DNA of 64,000 nucleotides from Ruegeria meonggei (lineage in GTDB: Bacteria; Pseudomonadota; Alphaproteobacteria; Rhodobacterales; Rhodobacteraceae): NCBI RefSeq assembly GCF_900172215.1, contig NZ_FWFP01000010.1, positions 1 to 64,000 of the forward strand, written 5' to 3'. Below are positions 16,043 through 24,299 of this stretch, in pieces (within the stretch, counting starts at the first letter, position 1; every line of letters starts with the position of its first letter). A program made the translations under genes and the position numbers. The notes under the pieces are model-generated. The model was not told the origin of the DNA. It worked only from the letters and a program-made list of their open reading frames with translations, and searched no databases.

Positions 16043-16228
16043 TCAAAATCGATGAAATTGCACTGAAAGCCGCTCCTTCAATTCGTCAATCAAGCGCTCA
16101 AGCTGACAAGCCGCGCGTACATGGTCATTGATGGCTTTTCTCGTCAGTTGTGCCTCACGACTTCGCATTCCTAGCTTCCAAGAAGGATTGGCTGTGCCTG
16201 GGCCGTGGCAGCCACGTGCACCATGCAT
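16043..16228 (-). pseudogene. HGGxSTG/phage-type protein, C-terminal fragment
   Basis: The frame from the ATG at 16228 reads MHGARGCHGPGTANPSWKLG, then MRSREAQLTRKAINDHVRAA and a helical LERLIDEL end. This matches the second half of small phage-type proteins that read MHGGAG..GPG.AN..YK.G.RT.EA...RR. Those proteins begin with a Cys-rich CGA.TR.G..C segment, which is absent here; the DNA further upstream belongs to another gene. I infer a truncated copy. Confidence 0.4.
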
Positions 16229-16241
16229 ACCGTCTAACAGG

Positions 16242-16526
16242 CTAGCACTTAATGATGGTAGCTTCACAAGGCTGCAGGGTGGCGTCGTTCGAAAAAGTTG
16301 CCGTGATTGTTTTGTCGTTCGCGCAGGACGATGTGATGGCGAAGCACTGTTGTGCGTTTTGTGCGTGTGTAGCCACGAAGTACCGGCCACTGACTACCGC
16401 TAGGCACCTCGTCAAGAAACCACACTGAGCCGATTGGTTATCATTTGGTGTGTTGGTTTTTGGATTTCCGTCCGCAAAGACCAAGGAAGCGGACAGCAAG
16501 AAAATACTTGCGCCGATGAGTTTCAT
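16242..16526 (-). CDS. Small secreted Cys-rich protein
   Basis: GAGGAA lies before the ATG at 16526, which gives a product starting MKLIGASIFLLSASLVFADG, a clear signal peptide cleaved near VFA. The mature part of about 75 residues has five Cys (QCGF, RCLA, QCFA, SCAN, PCEA) plus a C-terminal Cys, consistent with three disulfides. No family is recognised. It would be periplasmic or secreted. It is convergent with nothing nearby and follows the HGG-type fragment on the same strand. Confidence 0.6.
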   Translation of the reverse strand: MKLIGASIFLLSASLVFADGNPKTNTPNDNQSAQCGFLTRCLAVVSGRYFVATHAQNAQQCFAITSSCANDKTITATFSNDATLQPCEATIIKC

Positions 16527-16813
16527 CTTAAAGTTCCTCAAAAAATATCAGAATCGAAATAATGGGAAACTGTAGCACGAAAACCCCAAAAACACGAATT
16601 GGTGACAGGTAGGTGGCCCTTGAAAAGTGGGGTCTTGTTACCTTTCGGGCAGGGTGCGCCATTCTGGCAGGACATTTGCTTAATAAATGAGGAGAAACGC
16701 ACCGTGGGGATCCCCTTTAGTGTGGTTCAAGTTCTTCCCTCTACAGCCTTAATCTTGACCAAGTTCTATTTGATTGAAGTTTTTGCCTGAATTTCGAAAT
16801 CGAAGGATTCAAA

Positions 16814-17158
16814 ATGAAGTGGTTTCTGATGTCCGTTGCAGCATTTACACTGATTGCTTGCGCCCCTCCACCTGCATCGTCTCCGGCAGAGAGAGCTGCA
16901 AGAAGCGCGGCAGCGTTCGAAGTCACCGCGACGAGGTGCGCGCAACACGCGGGTGGCTACGGCGATGCCATTGCGATGCAAAAAGAAGCTCAATCAAGAT
17001 ATGCGACTGCTAGGAAACTGGGCGCAACAGAGCAGCAGATAGCAGAACAAAAGAAAATCGTTCTCAATGCGGTAACTAGTGCAGAATTTTTGGCCGGATC
17101 GAATGACGCATGCAAGTCGTTGGTGTCTCACGCAGCAAAGGCTGCGTCACAAACATAA
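16814..17158 (+). CDS. Small lipoprotein
   Basis: The 114-residue product begins MKWFLMSVAAFTLIACAPPP; the lipobox LIAC with Cys at 16 marks lipid attachment after export. The mature part is helical and Ala/Gln-rich, with two further Cys (TRCAQ and DACKS). A hairpin terminator follows the stop. No family recognised; likely an inner- or outer-membrane-anchored protein of the periplasm. Confidence 0.65.
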   Translation: MKWFLMSVAAFTLIACAPPPASSPAERAARSAAAFEVTATRCAQHAGGYGDAIAMQKEAQSRYATARKLGATEQQIAEQKKIVLNAVTSAEFLAGSNDACKSLVSHAAKAASQT

Positions 17159-17168
17159 TTGGGACACC

Positions 17169-17198
17169 GCGCGGGGTGCCGTTTTGAACGCCCCGCGC
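17169..17198. terminator. Hairpin terminator between convergent genes
   Basis: GCGCGGGGTG (17169-17178) pairs with CGCCCCGCGC (17189-17198), ten pairs including one T-G, with a 10-base loop holding TTTT. It sits between the lipoprotein gene and a gene on the other strand, so it may serve both. No long T-run follows. Confidence 0.5.
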
Positions 17199-17219
17199 AT
17201 CCGTGAGAAGAACCCCTTC

Positions 17220-17423
17220 CTAAGAATCGAACTCCTCCAACAGGTGGGGATCAGCTTCTGAAATCATGAGTTTCAAAGCTGCCAAACATTGCTCAAGCGT
17301 TTCCGCCGTCAACATTCGATAGACTTGCTCGGAGTCTCCTTTGACGTACTGAATTGTCTCAAGGTGAACGCGCGTTCGGAACTCTTCCGCCGTTTCCGTG
17401 CTCAATCTAGCTGTTTTAGCCAA
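17220..17423 (-). CDS. Hypothetical acidic protein, possibly truncated
   Basis: A TTG at 17423 starts a 67-residue acidic helical product (for example LTAETLEQCLAALKLMISEA). The same frame stays open back to 17537 with coding-like residues (TWSPSFETDASGDPISAEFP) but without an ATG, so this may be the C-terminal part of a protein that lost its start. No family recognised. The stretch 17,540-17,700 contains only the presumed pobA promoter region, including a TGCCA-TATC-TGGCA palindrome at 17619-17632. Confidence 0.4.
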   Translation of the reverse strand: MAKTARLSTETAEEFRTRVHLETIQYVKGDSEQVYRMLTAETLEQCLAALKLMISEADPHLLEEFDS

Positions 17424-17710
17424 CCCAATCTCAGGGAACTCTGCCGAAATGGGATCCCCTGAGGCGTCAGTCTCGAATGAGGGCGACCAAGTGCCCCCAA
17501 CGCCAACAGCCGCCTTTTCCAGCTTTCCTAGGGGTGATCACATGTGGCACCACAACTGCAGTGTGACGCACTGATCTTCATAGGCTCAACTCCAAACCGC
17601 GTGGTATCATGCTTTACCTGCCATATCTGGCAACTATTTCGAAAAAATCATCATTTTACATGACGGATTAACCAATGCGATCATGCCTCCTGTCGGATGG
17701 GGAGGATCAG

Positions 17711-18880
17711 ATGCGCACACAGGTCGTAGTGATCGGCGGCGGGCCGTCAGGATTGCTGTTGTCGCAGCTGCTGCATGTCCACGGAATCGACAGCATCGTC
17801 CTGGAACGGAAGACCAAAGACTATGTTCTGGGGCGCATTCGTGCAGGTGTTCTGGAACAGGGGTTTGTCAACCTGATGGAAAAAGCAGGCGTTGCTGATC
17901 GCCTGCACGCCGAAGGGTTTGAACATGACGGGACCCTGATTGCCTTTGACGATGATTGCTTTCGGATCGATTTCAACGCTCAGACTGGTACACCAGTAGT
18001 CATTTACGGTCAGACAGAAGTGACCCGCGATCTGTACGAGGCGCGGGAGGCCGCAGGCGGCACGCTGATTTTCAACACCGAAGATGTCACAATTCATGAT
18101 GCGGATACCGACCACCCCTTTGTCACCTACAGCGTGGACGGGCGGGAACAGCGCATTGATGCTGATTTTGTTGCTGGCTGCGACGGGTTTCACGGGGTCA
18201 GTCGACAGGCCATCCCGCTCAGCGTTCGGCGTGAGTACGAGAAAGTGTATCCGTTTGGCTGGCTTGGGATTCTGTCCGAAACCCCGCCGGTGCATGACGA
18301 ACTGATCTATTCCTCATCCCGTCGCGGCTTTGCCTTGTGTTCCATGCGCAATGAGAACCTCAGCCGCTATTACATTCAGTGTTCCCTGTCGGACAGCCCC
18401 GATGACTGGACCGACAGCGCGTTTTGGGCCGAGCTTAAACGCCGCATCCCAAAGACTTTCGCCGACCACCTTGTGACCGGGCCCTCGATCGAAAAATCGA
18501 TTGCTCCGCTCAGGTCTTTTGTGACCGAGCCGATGCAATGGGGACGGTTGTTTCTATGCGGCGACGCAGCCCATATCGTGCCGCCCACTGGTGCAAAGGG
18601 ACTGAACACGGCGTCCTCGGATGTGTATTACCTGCACAATGCGCTGCGCGATTACTACGATCACGGATCGCGCGATGGCATTGACGCCTATTCCCAAAAT
18701 GCGCTGGCCCGGATCTGGAAAGCCGAGCGGTTCAGTTGGTGGTTTTCATCCCTGATGCATCGCTTTCCGGATCAGTCGGAATTTGACCTCAAGATACAGC
18801 GCGCAGAGATTGATTTTCTACGCACCAACACGGCCGCGCAAAAGGCGATGGCTGAAAACTATGTCGGATTGCCGTATTGA
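17711..18880 (+). CDS. pobA: 4-hydroxybenzoate 3-monooxygenase
   Basis: The ATG at 17711 has GGAGG at 17700-17704 and gives 389 residues, the usual PobA length. It shows the FAD-binding GGGPSG near residue 9, the DG motif in GCDGFHGVSR and the second FAD motif LFLCGDAAHIVPPTGAKG read in order. These are diagnostic of aromatic flavin hydroxylases of the PobA type. It converts 4-hydroxybenzoate to protocatechuate with NAD(P)H and oxygen in the cytoplasm. It is first in the pca operon and supplies its substrate. A PobR-type regulator is not in the window. Confidence 0.92.
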   Translation: MRTQVVVIGGGPSGLLLSQLLHVHGIDSIVLERKTKDYVLGRIRAGVLEQGFVNLMEKAGVADRLHAEGFEHDGTLIAFDDDCFRIDFNAQTGTPVVIYGQTEVTRDLYEAREAAGGTLIFNTEDVTIHDADTDHPFVTYSVDGREQRIDADFVAGCDGFHGVSRQAIPLSVRREYEKVYPFGWLGILSETPPVHDELIYSSSRRGFALCSMRNENLSRYYIQCSLSDSPDDWTDSAFWAELKRRIPKTFADHLVTGPSIEKSIAPLRSFVTEPMQWGRLFLCGDAAHIVPPTGAKGLNTASSDVYYLHNALRDYYDHGSRDGIDAYSQNALARIWKAERFSWWFSSLMHRFPDQSEFDLKIQRAEIDFLRTNTAAQKAMAENYVGLPY

Positions 18881-18903
18881 TGGGCGCACAAAAGGAGATT
18901 TCG

Positions 18904-19287
18904 ATGATGGATCGTCATGCCACAGGAATGTCTGTTCGGCGCCGGGTTCTGGGGGACGCGCATGTTAATCGCGCCGAAGCTGGGAAATCCGCGTTTGATG
19001 CCCCGTTTCAGAACATGATTACAGAAACAGCCTGGGGCACGGTGTGGGCCGACGACACGATCTCGCCCCGTGAAAGGTCCATGATCACTTTGGCCTTGCT
19101 GGCGGCTACCCGGAACTTTGACGAGATTCCAATGCATGTCAGGGCTTGCGCCAACACGGGAACATCCCAAGAGGATGTGATGCAAGCGTTCATGCACGCG
19201 GCCGTTTATGCGGGTGTGCCCTGCGCGAACCAGGCAGTGAAGCTGGCCAAACAAACATTTTCCGAAATGGAAAGCGAGGCCGAATGA
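18904..19287 (+). CDS. pcaC: 4-carboxymuconolactone decarboxylase
   Basis: AAAGGAG before the ATG at 18904 sets the start; the 127-residue product matches PcaC length. It has the family segments [18 protein letters not shown] and [27 protein letters not shown] (read in parts), typical of carboxymuconolactone decarboxylases. It decarboxylates gamma-carboxymuconolactone to beta-ketoadipate enol-lactone. Its stop overlaps the pcaH start (ATGA), so the two are translationally coupled. It is a stand-alone decarboxylase, not fused to PcaD as in some bacteria. Confidence 0.9.
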   Translation: MMDRHATGMSVRRRVLGDAHVNRAEAGKSAFDAPFQNMITETAWGTVWADDTISPRERSMITLALLAATRNFDEIPMHVRACANTGTSQEDVMQAFMHAAVYAGVPCANQAVKLAKQTFSEMESEAE

Positions 19288-20009
19288 CCCAGTTCCCGGA
19301 TCTGTACCAGAGGGATCGCGAGTGGCATCCGCCAGCCTATGCACAAAACTACAAGACCAGCGTGACCCGTTCCCCGCGTAAAGCCCTGCTGTCGCTCGAA
19401 ACCACCCCAAGCGAGGCGGCAGGACCGACGTTCGGGCATAATGACATAGATCCATTGGATAAGGATCTGTTGCGGAACTACGCAAAGACCGGTGATCCGA
19501 TTGGCGAGCGCATAATCCTGCATGGCCGGGTTTTGGATGAAAACACGCGGCCCGTTCCGAACACTCTGGTGGAAATCTGGCAAGCCAATGCTGGTGGACG
19601 TTACCGGCACAAGAAAGACACCTATCTGGCAGCTATAGACCCAAATTTTGGCGGCTGCGGGCGCACGCTTACGGATGAAAACGGCTGTTATTCGTTCAGA
19701 ACAGTCAAGCCGGGGGCCTATCCTTGGCGCAATTGGGTGAACAGCTGGCGTCCGGCGCATATTCACGTCTCGGTCTTTGGCACCAGCTTTGCGCAAAGGC
19801 TGATCACGCAGCTTTATTTCGAAGGCGATCCGTTGATCGCCAAATGCCCCATCGTGAACACCATCCCGGATCAGCGCGCGATCAATCAACTGGTGGCGGC
19901 GCTGGATCTGAATGCAACCGTGCCGCTGGACAGTCTGGCGTACAAGTTCGACATTGTGCTGCGCGGGTATCGCTCGACCTACTTCGAAAACCGACCCGAG
20001 GGGAACTGA
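19284..20009 (+). CDS. pcaH: Protocatechuate 3,4-dioxygenase beta subunit
   Basis: The 241-residue product has the intradiol dioxygenase core: [18 protein letters not shown], then [16 protein letters not shown] and [11 protein letters not shown]. Tyr in GRYRH and AYPW plus the two His of AHIH are the expected iron ligands, which identifies the catalytic beta subunit. With PcaG it cleaves protocatechuate between the hydroxyls to beta-carboxymuconate. It overlaps pcaC by four bases and lies two bases before pcaG. Confidence 0.93.
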   Translation: MTQFPDLYQRDREWHPPAYAQNYKTSVTRSPRKALLSLETTPSEAAGPTFGHNDIDPLDKDLLRNYAKTGDPIGERIILHGRVLDENTRPVPNTLVEIWQANAGGRYRHKKDTYLAAIDPNFGGCGRTLTDENGCYSFRTVKPGAYPWRNWVNSWRPAHIHVSVFGTSFAQRLITQLYFEGDPLIAKCPIVNTIPDQRAINQLVAALDLNATVPLDSLAYKFDIVLRGYRSTYFENRPEGN

Positions 20010-20011
20010 TC

Positions 20012-20611
20012 ATGGCTCAGAAGCTCGATTATCTGAAAGAGACCCCTTCGCAAACATCCGGGCCGTACGTCCATATCGGTTTGGCCCCCGGGGATGCAGG
20101 GTTTGACATCTACCGCCAGGAATTGGGTCGGGATATCGCGGGCGCGCAGGCCAAAGGCGACCGGATCAGCGTGCGGGGCAAGGTGTTGGATGGCACAGGC
20201 ACGCCAGTCAAAGACGTGTTGATTGAGGCCTGGCAGGCTGATGCGGCGGGCACCTATCCCGGTTGCGGCGAAGTCGCACCCGACTTTCGCGGTTGGGGGC
20301 GCGTCATTCCGGATTTCGAGACCGGAGAATGGTCCTTCGACACGGTAAAACCCGGGCCGGTCGCCGGGCGGTCGGGCATCATGATGGCGCCTCACATCAC
20401 CCTCTGGCTGGTTGCGCGTGGGATCAATGTCGGGCTGACTACCCGGCTTTACTTTGCCGATGAACAGGCCACCAACCTAAACGATCCGGTGCTGAACCTG
20501 ATTGAGCAGGACAGCCGGCGAAAAACCCTTATCGCCCAGAAGAATGGTGACAGTTACAGATTCGACATTCACCTTCAGGGCGATAACGAGACAGTGTTCT
20601 TCGATGTCTGA
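20012..20611 (+). CDS. pcaG: Protocatechuate 3,4-dioxygenase alpha subunit
   Basis: The 199-residue product opens with YLKETPSQTSGPYVHIGL, then LIEAWQADAAGTY and a C-terminal half with MMAPHITLWLVARGINVGL. It has the same fold as PcaH but lacks the iron-ligand His pair, as expected for the alpha subunit. The ATG at 20012 follows the pcaH stop by two bases. It forms the heteromeric dioxygenase with PcaH. Its last eight bases overlap the next gene. Confidence 0.92.
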   Translation: MAQKLDYLKETPSQTSGPYVHIGLAPGDAGFDIYRQELGRDIAGAQAKGDRISVRGKVLDGTGTPVKDVLIEAWQADAAGTYPGCGEVAPDFRGWGRVIPDFETGEWSFDTVKPGPVAGRSGIMMAPHITLWLVARGINVGLTTRLYFADEQATNLNDPVLNLIEQDSRRKTLIAQKNGDSYRFDIHLQGDNETVFFDV

Positions 20612-21455
20612 CACAGTCGTAAAAACCCCCTGCATCATCTGCGTGGCCATCACCGGGTCCGTGCCCACCAAGGCGGATAATCCTGCCGTTCCGGTCAGTC
20701 TGTCCGAGCAGGTCGAAAGCACGCATGAGGCCTTTGAGGCCGGTGCCACAATCGCGCACTGCCATGTGCGGGACGACGCAGGCAATCCAACCTCTGACCC
20801 GACTCGTTTCGCTAACCTCAAACAGGGGATTGAGACGCATTGTCCGGGCATGATCGTACAGTTGTCGACCGGCGGACGGTCGGGTGCGGGGCACGCACGC
20901 GGCGGCATGCTGCCGTTGGCCCCGGACATGGCGTCTCTCTCTGTTGGGTCAAACAACTTCCCGACCCGTGTTTACGAAAACCCGCCCGACCTGATCGACT
21001 GGCTGGCCAGCGAAATGGCCAAGCACGATGTTAAACCCGAGATCGAGGCTTTTGATCTGTCCCATATCTTCCGCGCCGCGGTGATGTACCAAAACGGGCA
21101 AATCAAGGATGTGCCTTACGTTCAGTTCGTGATGGGGGTGAAAAACGCTATGCCGGTGGATCGTGAGGTGTTCGATTTCTACGTGCACACGGTCCGCAGG
21201 CTGTTGGGGGATGCCCCCTGGTGCGCCGCCGGAATAGGCGCGAACCAGATCGTTGTGAACGAATGGTCCATTGCCGCAGGAGGGCATGTACGCACTGGTC
21301 TGGAAGATAACGTGCGCCTGAACCGCGATACCCTGGCCCCGTCGAATGCGGCTTTGGTCGCACGAGCCGTCGAGCTTTGCGACGCTTATAAGCGCCCCAT
21401 CGCTACTACGGCTGAGGCACGGTCAATCCTCGGATTGCGAAAGGGAGTTGCCTGA
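20604..21455 (+). CDS. Beta-keto acid cleavage enzyme (BKACE, DUF849)
   Basis: The 283-residue product is a BKACE/DUF849 TIM-barrel protein: ITGSVPTKADNPAVP near the start, AHCHVRDDAG with the zinc-binding His-x-His, STGGRSG, and IEAFDLSHI. Known members condense a beta-keto acid with acetyl-CoA to give acetoacetate and a new acyl-CoA. Beta-ketoadipate is a known substrate class, which would give succinyl-CoA and acetoacetate. Its place inside the pca operon, overlapping pcaG by eight bases, makes beta-ketoadipate the likely substrate here. That would bypass PcaIJ and PcaF. The substrate is inferred from context. Confidence 0.85.
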   Translation: MSDTVVKTPCIICVAITGSVPTKADNPAVPVSLSEQVESTHEAFEAGATIAHCHVRDDAGNPTSDPTRFANLKQGIETHCPGMIVQLSTGGRSGAGHARGGMLPLAPDMASLSVGSNNFPTRVYENPPDLIDWLASEMAKHDVKPEIEAFDLSHIFRAAVMYQNGQIKDVPYVQFVMGVKNAMPVDREVFDFYVHTVRRLLGDAPWCAAGIGANQIVVNEWSIAAGGHVRTGLEDNVRLNRDTLAPSNAALVARAVELCDAYKRPIATTAEARSILGLRKGVA

Positions 21456-21570
21456 TGTCACGGACGCATTGCCTCACCCTCCTATCCGAAGCTGTTGGCA
21501 AATCTCCTATCCTGCACCAATGCACGGACGCTCAGGACCCAAACATCCGATCCTGGCAGGGATCCATGTC

Positions 21571-22632
21571 ATGAGCGATCTATTCGAACACCCCTGGTTC
21601 TCGGGCCTGTTCGGTGATGCCGATGCCGACGCGATCTGGTCGCCGGACCGGTCGCTAACCCATATGCTCGCGTTTGAAGCCGCCTATTCGCGTGGGCTGG
21701 GGGCCGTTGGCCTTGTGCCCCCAGATCAGGCGCAGGCCGCAGCGGAGTGGATCGAAGAGGCCACTCTCGATCCGGTCGTTTTGCATGCGGGCACGGTGCA
21801 GGACGGGCTGCCAATCCCGGCGCTGGTTCGCAGCCTCAAAGCTGAGGCGGGATTCCTCGCCGGCGCGATCCATACCGGGACAACTTCGCAAGATGTCATG
21901 GATACCGCGCTGGCCATAACATTGCGCGAAACTTCTGACCTGCTGTCAGATCGGTTGACTCGATTGGTAGATCAACTAGAGCAGCTCAAGGCGATACATG
22001 GATCGAACACGATCATGGGACGAACGCGTATGCAGGCCGCTCTGCCAATCACTGTCGACCACCGGTTAGAGACCTGGATCGCGCCACTGTCAGACCACCT
22101 GACCCGACTGACCCAGATACGCCCCCGCGTGGAATGCGTGCAGATGGGCGGCCCCGTTGGCGACGGCCAGACCCTTGGAGCACAGAACCGCGAAATGGCG
22201 GCTTTTCTGGCAAAGTCTTTGAATCTGCCTCTGCCGGATCGATGCTGGCATGTCACCCGAGACGGGCTTGCAGACTACGCGGGGCTTCTATCCCTGATCT
22301 CAAGTTCCATTGGGAAAATCGGTCAGGATATCAGCCTGATGGCGCAACAGGGTGTGGACGAGATTAAGCTGAAAGCCGGTGGCGGATCATCGGCAATGCC
22401 CCACAAACAGAACCCCATTTTGGCAGAGCTTCTGGTCACACTCGCCCGCTACAACGCAACGCAGCTGCCGGGGATGCACCATGCCCTTTTGCATGAACAG
22501 GAAAGGTCGGGCAGCGCTTGGGCTTTGGAATGGATGATCCTGCCCAATATGGCAAAGACGACAGCACGGTCGTTATCCGCAGCCGTCACAGTTTGCACGC
22601 AGATAACCTCAATTGGCGAGGGGCGGAAATGA
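21571..22632 (+). CDS. pcaB: 3-carboxy-cis,cis-muconate cycloisomerase
   Basis: The 353-residue product has the fumarase/aspartase superfamily signature GGSSAMPHKQNPI and the PcaB-type TGTTSQDVMDTALAITL and AQNREMAAFL segments (with GAIHT before). It cyclises beta-carboxymuconate to gamma-carboxymuconolactone. The length matches the short alphaproteobacterial PcaB (about 350), so it is not truncated. I start at the ATG of MSDLFEHPWF; an ATG three codons earlier is also possible. A 115-base gap separates it from the BKACE gene. Confidence 0.9.
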   Translation: MSDLFEHPWFSGLFGDADADAIWSPDRSLTHMLAFEAAYSRGLGAVGLVPPDQAQAAAEWIEEATLDPVVLHAGTVQDGLPIPALVRSLKAEAGFLAGAIHTGTTSQDVMDTALAITLRETSDLLSDRLTRLVDQLEQLKAIHGSNTIMGRTRMQAALPITVDHRLETWIAPLSDHLTRLTQIRPRVECVQMGGPVGDGQTLGAQNREMAAFLAKSLNLPLPDRCWHVTRDGLADYAGLLSLISSSIGKIGQDISLMAQQGVDEIKLKAGGGSSAMPHKQNPILAELLVTLARYNATQLPGMHHALLHEQERSGSAWALEWMILPNMAKTTARSLSAAVTVCTQITSIGEGRK

Positions 22633-22706
22633 TCGCGCCGCTCTTGCTGGACCTATACGCTGAAACCTGAACAGCGACTTTGCGATACACTGGAGGAGGA
22701 AAACCA

Positions 22707-23741
22707 ATGTCTATGAAGAGATCCCTGCTGAGTTCGCTGGCCGCGCTGGCCCTTTCAGCGACCGCTGGCCTGGCACAGGAAGTGACGCTGACGATGCATC
22801 ATTTCCTGCCCCCTGTCGCCGCGGCGCATAAAGGTATGCTGCAGCCATGGGCGGACAAAGTTATCGAAGACAGCGATGGCCGAATTGCCATCGAAATCTT
22901 CCCGTCCATGTCGATGGGGGGCAAACCGCCCGAGCTGTATAGCCAGGTGCGTGACGGCTCAGCCGATATTGTCTGGACGGTTTTGGGATATACGCCGGGT
23001 GTGTTCCCGCGCTCTGAGGTGTTTGAACTGCCTCTGGTTCATGCCGGGTCGGCCACTGACACGACAGTCGCGATGAACGCCTCGATGGATATGCTAGCCG
23101 AGGATTTCGACGATGTGCATGTCATCTTTTTGCACACCCACGATGGCAATGTGATCCATTCCGCGTCAGACCCGATCACCAGCCTTGAGGACGCAAAAGG
23201 TGTCAAGCTGCGCACCCCCAGCCGCACGGGTGCCTGGATCATCGAAGGTATTGGGGCAGAGCCTGTCGGAATGCCGGTTCCTGCCCTGCCCGAAGCGATG
23301 TCCAAAGGCGTGGTTGACGGGGCCCTGATCCCGCTGGAAATCGTTCCGCCGCTCAAACTGCAGGAACTGGACAAGTCCATAACCGAGCTTCCGAACGGCG
23401 ACCGCTTTGGCACCGCCACGTTCATGGTCGCCATGAACAAGGACGCCTATGATGCCCTGCCCGACGATCTGAAGGCCGTCATCGACGCCAATTCCGGTGC
23501 CAATGTCGCAGGCAATGTCGGTGCCATGTGGGAAGGCTTTGAGGCTGGAGGTGAAAAAGCGCTTGAGGCCGCCGGGGTCGAGCGGATCGTATTGTCCGAC
23601 GAAGAGGCCGCCAAATTCAACGCTGTCAGCGAACAGATCGTCCAGCGCTGGATTGATGAGGTGGGCGAAAAGGGCATTGATGGCGCGGCTCTGGTTGAAA
23701 ACGCGCGCGCCGCAATTGCCGCCGCCAATTCCGGCAAGTGA
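22707..23741 (+). CDS. dctP: TRAP transporter solute-binding protein
   Basis: GGAGGAGG before the ATG at 22707 sets the start. The 344-residue product has a signal peptide (to about AGLAQE) and the DctP-family fold. SMGGKPPELYSQVRDGSADIVW and the conserved LRTPSRTGAWIIEG-type segment with its Arg (which binds the carboxylate of the ligand) are visible. It is a periplasmic binding protein for a carboxylic acid. Placement directly after pcaB suggests 4-hydroxybenzoate, protocatechuate or a related aromatic acid as ligand, by inference only. Confidence 0.88.
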   Translation: MSMKRSLLSSLAALALSATAGLAQEVTLTMHHFLPPVAAAHKGMLQPWADKVIEDSDGRIAIEIFPSMSMGGKPPELYSQVRDGSADIVWTVLGYTPGVFPRSEVFELPLVHAGSATDTTVAMNASMDMLAEDFDDVHVIFLHTHDGNVIHSASDPITSLEDAKGVKLRTPSRTGAWIIEGIGAEPVGMPVPALPEAMSKGVVDGALIPLEIVPPLKLQELDKSITELPNGDRFGTATFMVAMNKDAYDALPDDLKAVIDANSGANVAGNVGAMWEGFEAGGEKALEAAGVERIVLSDEEAAKFNAVSEQIVQRWIDEVGEKGIDGAALVENARAAIAAANSGK

Positions 23742-23750
23742 TCTGACAAA

Positions 23751-23774
23751 GCCGGGGGGTTCCGATCCCCCGGC
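23751..23774 (+). terminator. Intercistronic hairpin after dctP
   Basis: GCCGGGGG (23751-23758) and CCCCCGGC (23767-23774) form a perfect 8-bp stem with loop GTTCCGAT, ten bases after the dctP stop. No T-run follows. In binding-protein operons such hairpins stabilise or attenuate transcript so that the solute-binding protein is made in excess over the permeases; I infer the same here. Confidence 0.6.
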
Positions 23775-23801
23775 ATTCAAAAGACTTTCAGGGAAAACAG
23801 C

Positions 23802-24299
23802 ATGAGCGTGGTTCTCAGACGTCTGGCAGATGCGTTTGCACTGCTCGGGGGCGGTATCCTTCTTGCGATTGTGGCCGTCACGACAACAAATGCCTTTGCC
23901 TTTATCCTCGATCGGATCGCGGGGCTGTTCGGTACCGACGTGGCCGGGTTGCCCGGTTATGAGGATTTCGTTCAGCTGGCAATCAGCTGCGCTGCTTTGA
24001 TGTTTTTCCCCTATTGTCAGGCCAATCGCGGGCATGTTTCGGTCGAGCTGTTGACCAACCGGATGCCGCAAGCCCTGCAGCGGGCAATCGACCTGCTGTG
24101 GCTAGGCGTCACCATAGCTGTTGCGCTGTTTCTGGCCTATTGGATGATCTTTGGCATGCGCGAGGTGCGTTCGGATCAGGTGGTGACCAGCGTTCTGGGC
24201 TGGCCGAGCTGGCCGTTTTACATCCCCGGTCTGTTGTCCATGATCCTGTGGGCGCTGATCGCGGCGGATCAGGTTTTTGGGGATGCGGCCAATGCTTGA
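23802..24299 (+). CDS. dctQ: TRAP transporter small permease
   Basis: The 165-residue product has four hydrophobic spans (about 12-33, 50-67, 91-110 and 132-152) and the DctQ-family pattern YEDFVQLAISCAALMFFPYCQANRGHVSVEL, read in parts. It is the small inner-membrane subunit of the TRAP transporter. Its stop overlaps the start of the large permease. Confidence 0.88.
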   Translation: MSVVLRRLADAFALLGGGILLAIVAVTTTNAFAFILDRIAGLFGTDVAGLPGYEDFVQLAISCAALMFFPYCQANRGHVSVELLTNRMPQALQRAIDLLWLGVTIAVALFLAYWMIFGMREVRSDQVVTSVLGWPSWPFYIPGLLSMILWALIAADQVFGDAANA

